The position numbers and the translations under genes are program-made. This document shows, piece by piece, positions 39,801 to 50,725 of a stretch of 64,000 nt of DNA (its first letter is position 1; each line of letters begins with the position of its first letter). Source of the DNA: an uncultured Clostridia bacterium (GTDB lineage Bacteria; Bacillota; Clostridia; TANB77; CAG-508); the NCBI GenBank assembly GCA_934167225.1, contig CAKPLD010000001.1, forward strand, positions 26,106 through 90,105, in the 5' to 3' direction. The notes under the pieces are model-generated. The model ran no database searches, was not told the origin of the DNA, and was given only the letters and a program-made list of their open reading frames with translations.

Positions 39801-42637
39801 CAAATGAAAATGCAACCAAATATGGAATAGAAAAAGATTCGAACTTAAATGATAGCACATTTGTAGGTTACAGTGTAAGTACAGGATTTTCAAATACAGG
39901 TTCACTAGTTGCTAAAAAAATATCATATTATGTATGGGATAAAGACGGAAACCCAGTATTAGATGAAAATGGAAATCAGTTAAGTCAAACGAAAAACTTC
40001 ACGAACCAAGAAAAAGCACCTTCAGCAGTATTTAAGCTAAATTCTGGAACAACAGATACTCAAAAAAATGATAACAATTCTGGAATGCATAGAGGAGATG
40101 CATATTTCATTTCATATACAGTAACATTTTTAGATGTTGATGGAAACGAGATTTTATGGCCAGAATGTCAAAGTACAGCTGAAAACAAATATGATAATAA
40201 GAGTTTAAAAACAGGAACTTTGTATCCTGAAAAACAAGAGCCACAATTGGTTATGTATCCTAAAAAATCAGATGAAAATTCTATTACATATATATATTCA
40301 TGTAAAGATGTTGACAAAGCTTTGAAATACGAAGAAAACAGCGCAACTGAATATGCATATTTAAGTTTAATTGAAAACAATGTTATAAAAAATGAAAATA
40401 TAGAAATTAAAACTGATGGAAAAAATAATGAAGTTACAATTAAAAATTTAAGTAAAAATACAACATATCAAATTGGATATAATAAACGTTTAAATAAAAT
40501 ACAAACAAGTGGGTATACATTACAAAAAGAAATTAATCAAAAATTTGAAGGAATTGCACAATGTAATGATATAAGTATAAGTAAAATCACATGTAATGAT
40601 AAAGAGCATCCAAATGATATAACAGTAGAACTAACAGGAACAGATGTAAATAGAGTTGGTGCAGTAGTTATGACACTTGACAATGGAGAGGAAAAAGTAT
40701 CTACAAATTTACTTGGCATAGATACAAAAAATGGTAATATTGTTAGAACTGACTTGTTAGATATATTAAATGAAAACAATGTAAATAAGTTCACAGGAAG
40801 AGATGTAAAATTGTCTTTGGAAATATATTATGATAACGGAAAAATAGGATTTAACCAAGAAGATGAAGAAGTATATGCAACATATACAAATTTGAATAAT
40901 GAATATCTGGAATTTGATGGCAATAATTTCGTGGAAAGTAGTAATTCTAATGCTAATATGTATGAATATCGTTTTGCAGCTTTAGATGATAAAGCACAAT
41001 TAGGAATTAGAGACATAAATAGTATAAATAGCAATTCTGGTGGAAAGACAATTGATTTACAATATTCATCAGGTGGACTAAAACAAAATGATACAATAAT
41101 AGTACAAAAAGAAATTGTATCAAAAACATTAGATGATGGAAATACTCATACCATAAATATTAAAGGAATAAGATGCGGGATAAAGCTAAATAGTATAAAT
41201 ACAACAATTTCAACAGCAAATATAAAAGCAGAACTTATAAACCCTGTAAATGTTAACATAGATAATTTGGTAATGGAAATATGGCATTCAAAAGATTCAA
41301 ATCAAACTCCTAATTGGAATGAATGTGAAACAAAAAATATAAGACTAAATGAACTAAATAATTTTACATTAGATGGCTTATCACCAGCAGAATATTATTA
41401 CGTAAGATTTAAATATATGGATGGCGCAGAATATGTGTATACATATGATATTGAAACCAAAGAGGTTGGAAGAACTTATCAATTTGAAACCATTGCAACT
41501 ATAGGAATGGAAAATGTAAAAATTGAATATAAGGCAGAAAATTATTCAAAAAAACACTTAAAAATATCATATAATGTAGATAATCAAAAATCCAATATGT
41601 ATAATAAAACAAAATACACATTTTACAAAAAAGATGGACAAACACAGATAAATTTAACATATGGAAATATAGAAATTGGAAATGATAAAGCTAATTACAG
41701 TATTGAAAATGGTTCATTGATTGTTACAAATCCAAATTATCCTAATGGAGAAAAAATTGAAAAAGTGATAGAACAAATAAATATTGGACCACAAAATAAT
41801 GTATTTACAATGGGAGAACAATATGTATTAAAAATAACACCTATAGTAACCATTAATGACGGACAAGAATGTGAAATAGAGAATTCTATAAACAACTTCG
41901 AAATAAAAGCATTGCAAAATGCATCAATAGGATTAAAAATGGATAGAGGAAAGTTAACAACAAATAGAAGATACATCAGGGTTTTAATTTCCATAAAAGA
42001 TAAAGATGCCATAATTAGTGGTTCAGATTGGGGAGAATATTCACTACATGTATATAAATATAAAGACAAAATAGAAAATGCTGTAGAAGTAAATATTTAC
42101 GATGAAAAACAGGATGGAAATAACATTAATGGAAATACATTAAATTTAAGAGAAAATGGAACAAACTATTCAGCATATATACAAGAAAAAGATATTGATT
42201 ACACATATAATTATATTGCAAAAATAGAGTTAAAATATGATAAGGAAAACAACGGACAAAATCTGGTTGACCATATCCAACAATATACATTAAAGGCAAT
42301 AGATAATGATGCAGAAGTATCAATTGGTAGTACAACTTTTGTACAAAATGAAAATAAGTGTGAAGTACGTTTTTACGACAGCTATTATAATATAGACAAA
42401 GTAGATAAAATAGAATATTCGGTATATGACTTAGCCAACAATTATAGTAGAACAGGTTCATTTACACCAGAATGGTCTGCTATGAATGATGATCAAAATA
42501 GTATTACTTATTATAAAGTAAATTTACCAATGGATTTTGACACAAGTGCGGTATATACAATAAAACTAAATCTATATTCAGGTCAAATGTTAGTTGGACA
42601 AATAGATGCAACATTTATTTATGAAGGCGAAAAATAA
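36899..42637 (+). CDS. Large membrane-anchored surface protein with FN3-like modules (1912 aa)
   Basis: N-terminal membrane helix (about 4-24), an N-domain of roughly 200 residues, an acidic stretch, then a Ser/Thr-rich linker (about 277-300, GGTSSSTTSSSTST) and at least eight beta-sandwich modules with the recurring turn LLPNTSYTL, LTPNTEYIV, LSKNTTYQI. No C-terminal membrane helix and no sorting signal, so the chain projects outward from the N-terminal anchor. Its head (helix, N-domain, acidic stretch, Q-V-Q-V, Ser/Thr linker) matches the head of the 522-aa protein that follows. GGGAGAT lies upstream of the ATG. Function unknown; the link with the downstream ATPase-like genes is by position and shared architecture. 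Confidence 0.7.
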   Translation: MKKYIFFFISIGILLGAILIYNVVHVEESKKETFSESGYILNGSTNRYYFYQDETYTTTYNKQITFYDTEGTKVTLDNTNFVHYTSGNVVALQEGVLLDLSKIGDNPIVYYDISANKEIKKISNRYTVKNLDNDLQFEQAIWKVSANKYIVLANKLKIILNNGMTKDVEGYVEFEYSDNEIVNIYNQEFSYQTISSNSYIELDNGIKINLGNKIVSQNDDNKMSLEDMVINSNDNVTLVDLKKDDSENETQEDNEVENNEVEEQNQVQVANGGTSSSTTSSSTSTSSSTSSSTTIMQNGTASTGSTEEQNGINIITPDILYEYVDDNESKVDETTVVNEPKFKFENMETTAVGITGNIQVQDEFDTLSKENNVNIKIINNSTGKTVYTSEEAYGVFNIPVDVETLLPNTSYTLITSATYTVSEKTYTKNFIYKTFVTSDLGVKINKEAYTDSSLSFNIQFTDELVNSLQVSLLDSNGNEIANRKQTVKNSGTNENVIFDGLTPNTEYIVRVSKISYDGIIQEGDNWKIDTNCKTLKRKASINNLNYSINKRDGTFTLYVDNITDDDSSIQSYKYVVYKYTQVQDKSGKYKLDYDTENIMYQRETSNKEITVSVGDENSSEAIVRGQYYGFKVIATTYDNEKYVDIESSICGAFTLNGATFPTVKFERMESDYPPTEIRGWLYIIDNENTVSVDSKNPLTITYYSDVNEGEVYAKRTTLENDERTTDSDGNDVIKLWIDLGEKGSSKDGLKAETSYTFAVYGTVDLRDGNGEYQNTHIGSTIVTTGSYQDLTANFETENNADNAFTVDLNLEGDNIAREGLSSVNIMLYEGSGDINQGEYKNWTRTITENNFTSCLKNVKGDNQVNSLQELFFDNTLVITPSFIGGGKEANYTETNYQVLVTATVDGTTYENKIPIKTADDGDENTGNTTYTDNKSKETYSASYIIVKGKGTTPEVPDDYKNVEATAITNENATKYGIEKDSNLNDSTFVGYSVSTGFSNTGSLVAKKISYYVWDKDGNPVLDENGNQLSQTKNFTNQEKAPSAVFKLNSGTTDTQKNDNNSGMHRGDAYFISYTVTFLDVDGNEILWPECQSTAENKYDNKSLKTGTLYPEKQEPQLVMYPKKSDENSITYIYSCKDVDKALKYEENSATEYAYLSLIENNVIKNENIEIKTDGKNNEVTIKNLSKNTTYQIGYNKRLNKIQTSGYTLQKEINQKFEGIAQCNDISISKITCNDKEHPNDITVELTGTDVNRVGAVVMTLDNGEEKVSTNLLGIDTKNGNIVRTDLLDILNENNVNKFTGRDVKLSLEIYYDNGKIGFNQEDEEVYATYTNLNNEYLEFDGNNFVESSNSNANMYEYRFAALDDKAQLGIRDINSINSNSGGKTIDLQYSSGGLKQNDTIIVQKEIVSKTLDDGNTHTINIKGIRCGIKLNSINTTISTANIKAELINPVNVNIDNLVMEIWHSKDSNQTPNWNECETKNIRLNELNNFTLDGLSPAEYYYVRFKYMDGAEYVYTYDIETKEVGRTYQFETIATIGMENVKIEYKAENYSKKHLKISYNVDNQKSNMYNKTKYTFYKKDGQTQINLTYGNIEIGNDKANYSIENGSLIVTNPNYPNGEKIEKVIEQINIGPQNNVFTMGEQYVLKITPIVTINDGQECEIENSINNFEIKALQNASIGLKMDRGKLTTNRRYIRVLISIKDKDAIISGSDWGEYSLHVYKYKDKIENAVEVNIYDEKQDGNNINGNTLNLRENGTNYSAYIQEKDIDYTYNYIAKIELKYDKENNGQNLVDHIQQYTLKAIDNDAEVSIGSTTFVQNENKCEVRFYDSYYNIDKVDKIEYSVYDLANNYSRTGSFTPEWSAMNDDQNSITYYKVNLPMDFDTSAVYTIKLNLYSGQMLVGQIDATFIYEGEK

Positions 42638-42667
42638 AAAATACGGAGAATAGGAGGTGATGCCCTT

Positions 42668-44504
<1,837 letters not shown>

Positions 44505-44518
44505 AAATATTGTTATAA

Positions 44519-44562
44519 TTGGGACAGGTTCTTTTAGATGTATACTAAAAGAACCATCCCAA
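44519..44562 (+). repeat. Hairpin between the c-like and b/delta-like genes
   Basis: GGTTCTTTTAG (44527-44537) pairs with CTAAAAGAACC (44545-44555), with an outer GGGA/TCCC. It resembles a diverged copy of the GGGGACGGTTCT palindrome. It could tune the higher copy number of the c-like subunit. Confidence 0.55.
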
Positions 44563-44585
44563 AAAAGGGAGAAAGGAAAACCATT

Positions 44586-45425
44586 ATGACAAATTTAATA
44601 ATTGCAGCAATAATATTAATTATAATAATGCTTGTATTTATATTTATTCTTTTTAAAAACATAATAAAAAGAATGGATGAAAATGCAAAAAAATACTTTG
44701 TTAACAAAATGCAGGACTATGATTATATTTTAGAGGAAAAACAAGCAAAATTAGAGCAAATAGAAAATGAAATAGATGAAATAAAAGCATCAAATCAGAA
44801 TATATTAAAAAATAATGATGATGATGATTACGAATTCGAACTTCAAAAAAAATCTAATCAAAAGAATGAGATAGAAGATGAAGATACAGAAGATGAATAT
44901 GTAAGAAAAGTACCTAAAGAAGAAATAAAGTATAATTTAAATGTACCAGCATATAGAGAAACACAGTTTTTTAATAATTATAAAGAAGTAAGAAAAGTTT
45001 TTACAGTTAATAATGAAAAAATAATAAAAGATTTTATAGAACAACATAAAAATACGAAAGAAGAAAAAGAATATAGATCATTAAACAAAATAAGAAAAAA
45101 GTTTGATAAAGAAACAATTTATGGATGTTTAACACTAAGTAGTAATGATCAAATTGAAATATTAAAAGAAGCTCTAACACCAGAAGAAAAAGAATGTGTT
45201 AATTTTGAAAAATTGTTAGAAAAAAAAGATTTTAATGTTGAAGATCTTATAAAATATATAAATCAAAGGATGGAACAAATAGATCCAACTGTATGTATAT
45301 ACTCAAATGTACCTGATAAGAAATATAAAGAAATAAGCAGAAATATTGTAGTAAAACAATATAACAATATGTCAGAAGGTATAATAATTAAATACAGAAA
45401 TAAAATCTATGATTATAGTATTTAA
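44586..45425 (+). CDS. Membrane-anchored b/delta-like stalk protein
   Basis: 279 residues from the ATG at 44586, after GGGAGAAAGG. One N-terminal membrane helix (about 2-24), a long charged coiled coil (about 30-110, EEKQAKLEQIENEIDEIK), a helical middle, and a C-terminal segment (SEGIIIKYRNKIYDYSI) resembling the delta/OSCP end (GGI-x-I-x-x-G-D-K-x-x-D-x-S). It sits where b and delta are encoded in standard operons, so it is probably a b-delta fusion, as known in mycobacteria. It would hold the alpha/beta-like head to the membrane. The overall match is weak and partly positional. Confidence 0.6.
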   Translation: MTNLIIAAIILIIIMLVFIFILFKNIIKRMDENAKKYFVNKMQDYDYILEEKQAKLEQIENEIDEIKASNQNILKNNDDDDYEFELQKKSNQKNEIEDEDTEDEYVRKVPKEEIKYNLNVPAYRETQFFNNYKEVRKVFTVNNEKIIKDFIEQHKNTKEEKEYRSLNKIRKKFDKETIYGCLTLSSNDQIEILKEALTPEEKECVNFEKLLEKKDFNVEDLIKYINQRMEQIDPTVCIYSNVPDKKYKEISRNIVVKQYNNMSEGIIIKYRNKIYDYSI

Positions 45426-45445
45426 GTAAGGAAGGAAAAGAGGCA

Positions 45446-46777
45446 ATGGATACACATATAACTAACCTTGTAAATGAAAAAGTTTCGAAAATAAAAGAAA
45501 AAAATAATATTTTTGACTCTGGAAAGGTTATAAAGATAAAAGATTACATAATAGAAGTATCAGGACTAGAAAATGTTATGTATTTTGAAAAAGTTATAAT
45601 TATGGGAAAAGGAATGGGGTATGTTAATGCAATATATGAAAATTCTGTAATTATAGCTATTGTAAAAGAAGACAAAAGAATAGAAATAGGAGATGTAGCA
45701 AATGCTACTGGAGAAATATTTAAGGCCGTTTTTTCAGAAGATGCAATGGGAAGAATTGTAGACATATTTGGTGTAGACCAATTATCTGGAAAACCATTTG
45801 AAAAATTTAAGTATATTGATATAGAGAAACCTAATGTACCAATAATGGATAGAACAACAGTATGTAGGCCTCTTCTTACTGGAATTGCAGGAATAGATTT
45901 AATATATCCAATAGGAAAAGGGCAAAGACAGTTAATAATAGGAGACAAAAAAACAGGAAAAACGCAAGTAGCGCTAGATACTATAGTAAATCAAGGTCAT
46001 GTTGCCAAAGAAACAGGAGAAATGATATGTATATATATTGCTGTTGGAAAAACAAAAAAAGAAATTAAATCTATATACAATGAATTACTTAAGAAAAATG
46101 CACTTTCATATACAATAATGGTTGTTGCAACAAATGACAATAAAACACCAGTTATAAGCTTAATTCCATATGTCGGAATGTCTATTGCGGAGGAATATAT
46201 GGAAAAAGGAAAAGACGTTTTAGTTGTAATAGACGATTTGAAAAAACACGCAGAAGTATATAGAGAAATAAGCCTAGTATCTAATAAAACACCAGGAAGA
46301 GAAGCATATCCTGCAGATATATTTTATACACATTCAAGGCTTTTAGAAAAAGGATGTCAGCATAAAAATGGAGGTTCTATAACAGTATTACCTATTGTAG
46401 AAACAAAAGGTGGAGACATAACAGACTATATTTCAACAAATATTATATCTATAACAGATGGTCAAATAGTATTATCTAATAAATCATTTTTAAAAGGACA
46501 AAAACCTGCTATAGATTATGGAATATCGGTTTCAAGATTAGGTGGTGCAGTTCAAACACCTGAAATAAAAAAATTAGGAGCAACCGTAAGATTAAAATTA
46601 CTAAATTATCTAGAAACAAAGGATGTTTACGAACTTGCAAATACAGATGAACTAAGTGATGAATTAAAGCAAAAACTAAAAGAAGGAAAGAAAATAGAAA
46701 TGCTATTAAGACAAGAAAAATTCGAGCCATTTTCAAGTGAAGAAATCCTAGACCGTTTCGAAGATTTTGGTGTTTAA
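45446..46777 (+). CDS. F1 alpha-subunit-like protein, C-terminally short
   Basis: 443 residues against about 500 in standard alpha. Seen: beta-barrel N-domain, GDKKTGKTQVALDTI Walker A (166-173), VIDDLKKHAEVYREISL, PGREAYPADIFYTHSRLLE, ISITDGQ, and GISVSRLGGAVQ with the Arg finger at 364. The last about 60-80 residues of the canonical C-terminal helical domain are missing. AAGGAAGG lies upstream. Conserved interface residues indicate it still forms a ring with the beta-like protein. It is more divergent than a housekeeping atpA would be, so it is unlikely to be the cell's main ATP synthase. Confidence 0.85.
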   Translation: MDTHITNLVNEKVSKIKEKNNIFDSGKVIKIKDYIIEVSGLENVMYFEKVIIMGKGMGYVNAIYENSVIIAIVKEDKRIEIGDVANATGEIFKAVFSEDAMGRIVDIFGVDQLSGKPFEKFKYIDIEKPNVPIMDRTTVCRPLLTGIAGIDLIYPIGKGQRQLIIGDKKTGKTQVALDTIVNQGHVAKETGEMICIYIAVGKTKKEIKSIYNELLKKNALSYTIMVVATNDNKTPVISLIPYVGMSIAEEYMEKGKDVLVVIDDLKKHAEVYREISLVSNKTPGREAYPADIFYTHSRLLEKGCQHKNGGSITVLPIVETKGGDITDYISTNIISITDGQIVLSNKSFLKGQKPAIDYGISVSRLGGAVQTPEIKKLGATVRLKLLNYLETKDVYELANTDELSDELKQKLKEGKKIEMLLRQEKFEPFSSEEILDRFEDFGV

Positions 46778-46800
46778 TTTAAGTTTAGAAAGGGAAGCAA

Positions 46801-47586
46801 ATGAGAATAAAAAGTGTTGTAAAAGTAATGAATTTCTATTCTTTATTAAGGGTAGACTCGTCTAAAAAAAAGGCAGAAAAATATTTTGGATATGAACAGG
46901 CAGTTAAAGATTTTATAGACAATATACTTAATAACAAAAATTTAATTCTTGACAAAAAAATGATAAAAATGAACGAAAAAGGAAGAGAATTAAACATATA
47001 TATTGCAAATGATTTAGGATTTTGTGGAAGTTTTAACTCAAACATAAACGAATTGTTAAGGCAAGATAAAGAAAATGATAAAATAATAATAGGAAAAAAG
47101 ATTATTCAAAATAAACTATATGAAAATGTTATATTATCAATGTCTAAAGACGAGTATTTTGAAGGCAATTCTCAAATAAATAAAATTATGTTTGATGCCG
47201 TAAAAGACAAAAAATATAAAGCTATAAACCTAATATATAACCACTACTACAATGTAAGTAGAATAGAAAGAGTTAAAAGACAAATATTGCCACTTGAAAA
47301 ATCGAAAAACAAAAAAGAAGAATATAACGATGATTTTGCAGTTGAAGGAAATATAAACAGTATATTGTTAAACATAATTGCATTATATTTAGGATATGAA
47401 ATAAAAGTTGCTGTAGAAAATAGTTATGCATCTGAAAACATAATGAGACAAATGATAACAAAAGAATCATTAAAGAAAATTGACGAAATAGAAGAAGAAA
47501 AACAAAGAGAAGAAAGAAAAACAAAGCAAATTAAAAGTTTAAAGAAACAGTTAGATAATATCAATAAAATGAATTTAAATAATTAA
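46801..47586 (+). CDS. F1 gamma-subunit-like rotor protein
   Basis: 261 residues. Seen: a long N-terminal helix, the central IYIANDLGFCGSFN that matches the SDRGLCGxxN signature (residues 66-79), and EVENSYASENIMRQM-like text near 204-217 equivalent to the ESxASEHxxRM helix of gamma. The last 35 residues are a very charged helix (EEEKQREERKTKQ) unlike the hydrophobic end of normal gamma. It would be the central shaft. GAAAGGGAAG precedes the ATG. Confidence 0.78.
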   Translation: MRIKSVVKVMNFYSLLRVDSSKKKAEKYFGYEQAVKDFIDNILNNKNLILDKKMIKMNEKGRELNIYIANDLGFCGSFNSNINELLRQDKENDKIIIGKKIIQNKLYENVILSMSKDEYFEGNSQINKIMFDAVKDKKYKAINLIYNHYYNVSRIERVKRQILPLEKSKNKKEEYNDDFAVEGNINSILLNIIALYLGYEIKVAVENSYASENIMRQMITKESLKKIDEIEEEKQREERKTKQIKSLKKQLDNINKMNLNN

Positions 47587-47602
47587 TTTATATTCATTTT
47601 AG

Positions 47603-49271
<1,669 letters not shown>

Positions 49272-49308
49272 TTAAAAATCTGGTTTGGTTATAAGGAAAG
49301 GAAATAAG

Positions 49309-49857
49309 ATGGAATTAGTTTTGTACTATGTAGAAGAAAGTAAAAATTTATTGGTATCATTTTTAATATTAATGTTTATACTTGGAATATTGGCATATCT
49401 TGCAATGAAAAATTTTAGACAGGAAAAAAAGGCAAAAATTTTTTTCTATGGCTTATTTTTGAGAATGAATGATATAGATATATTAAGGTTTTCAACAATT
49501 GTAATAAAAACATTTTTAGCATTTTATGCAACACTTGTAACAAATGAACTTATGATATGGCTTTGTTTAATTATGATGGTAATTTTAACTATAATTTATA
49601 TAGTTTGTTCGTTTAAAAGGGTAATTTACCAGGTTGTATATACAGTAATGCAAATGGTAATGATATACCTTATATACATAATAAATAATTATATGTTAGA
49701 AATTGAATATTCAAATATTATATTAGGCATAAAAATTTGTTTAATAATTTTCGAGCTTATGCTTTCAACATATTTATTTCTTAGAGATGTAAATATTATA
49801 GCAGAAGATAGAGTTAATAAAAATTTCAAAAAACAAGAAACGAAAGGAACTGAATAA
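49309..49857 (+). CDS. Five-helix membrane protein replacing subunit a? (182 aa)
   Basis: From the ATG at 49309, preceded by AAGGAAAGG. Predicted helices at about 13-33, 60-78, 80-103, 110-130 and 135-160. No match to subunit a, including its conserved transport Arg within a helix, was visible by eye. As the only polytopic protein encoded with the F1-like genes it is a candidate static partner of the c-like ring. It follows the epsilon-like gene, whereas atpB normally leads the operon. Function unknown. Confidence 0.5.
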   Translation: MELVLYYVEESKNLLVSFLILMFILGILAYLAMKNFRQEKKAKIFFYGLFLRMNDIDILRFSTIVIKTFLAFYATLVTNELMIWLCLIMMVILTIIYIVCSFKRVIYQVVYTVMQMVMIYLIYIINNYMLEIEYSNIILGIKICLIIFELMLSTYLFLRDVNIIAEDRVNKNFKKQETKGTE

Positions 49858-49859
49858 AA

Positions 49860-50639
49860 ATGAAAAAACAAACAAAAAGGAAAAGAAGCAAAAGAGAAAA
49901 CAAAAAGTTTAATAAAAACGAAAGATTAATAAAAATAGCTCTTGTTGTAGTTGTAATACTATTTGCGCTTATTGTTTATAAAATATTTGACATATTAGTT
50001 TTGAGTAATGAAAGATTTGACTTATCTGGAGACGAATATTATCAATATTTTTATGGAGTAATGGAAGAATATTCTGGAAAAATGGATGTTGTTCAAAAAG
50101 ATGATGATATAAGACTTGTTTTAGAAAACGGAAAAGTAATTTATTTAGATTCGACTCCTATGTATTACAAAAACGTTCTTGGAAAAATGTTGTTTGCAAA
50201 ACAAATGGAACTTGTAATTCCAGATGTTGGAAATTACAAACTTAAAAAATTTACAAATTTTTATGAAGAAAACAATAAAATTCAGGTAAAGAAATTTAAT
50301 AGTTCAAAATCTAAAACTGTTGATAATGGTTTTGTGTTTGATGGAAATGATCTATATTTCTTTTTAGATGATACAACTGTAACAGTTGGAGAGACTACAT
50401 ATGAACTATCGCCTCTTTCTTATGTTATTGTAAATTATAGGACAAATGTTGAAATTTATAATTATGATAAAGATGAATATACTATAATCCAAGACGAAAA
50501 TGAACTAAAAAATGATGTTTTAGCAAATAACAATGCAAAAAATTATACAATTAACTTAAGCTTAGATTCTATAAAAACAGAAAATAATAATCAATTATTA
50601 ATTACAAGTATTGATAATTTAAGTGAATATGATTATTAG
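49860..50639 (+). CDS. Membrane-anchored stand-alone N-domain protein (259 aa)
   Basis: A very basic N-terminus (KKQTKRKRSKRENKK), one membrane helix (about 26-48), then an approximately 200-residue outer domain. It resembles in layout and local patterns (YYQYFYGVMEEY, LENGKVIYLDS, LSYVIVNY) the N-domains of the large surface proteins, but without the linker or FN3 modules. It may be a shorter partner that meets them at the membrane. It ends the operon. AAAGGAACTG upstream. The homology is suggested by eye only. Confidence 0.5.
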   Translation: MKKQTKRKRSKRENKKFNKNERLIKIALVVVVILFALIVYKIFDILVLSNERFDLSGDEYYQYFYGVMEEYSGKMDVVQKDDDIRLVLENGKVIYLDSTPMYYKNVLGKMLFAKQMELVIPDVGNYKLKKFTNFYEENNKIQVKKFNSSKSKTVDNGFVFDGNDLYFFLDDTTVTVGETTYELSPLSYVIVNYRTNVEIYNYDKDEYTIIQDENELKNDVLANNNAKNYTINLSLDSIKTENNNQLLITSIDNLSEYDY

Positions 50640-50642
50640 AAG

Positions 50643-50671
50643 TTGACAAAATATAAAAAATGAGATAAAAT
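50643..50671 (+). promoter_or_regulatory. Sigma-A-type promoter of valS
   Basis: TTGACA at 50643-50648 and TAAAAT at 50666-50671, spacing 17. The -10 overlaps the left arm of the terminator stem. Confidence 0.65.
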
Positions 50672-50702
50672 CGCACTATTAGTACATAAGGGCGATTTTT
50701 TT
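50667..50702 (+). terminator. Terminator of the ATPase-like locus
   Basis: AAATCGC (50668-50674) pairs with GCGATTT (50692-50698), followed by a T run. Confidence 0.6.
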
Positions 50703-50725
50703 GTGCTAAAAAAAGGAGGATTTTT

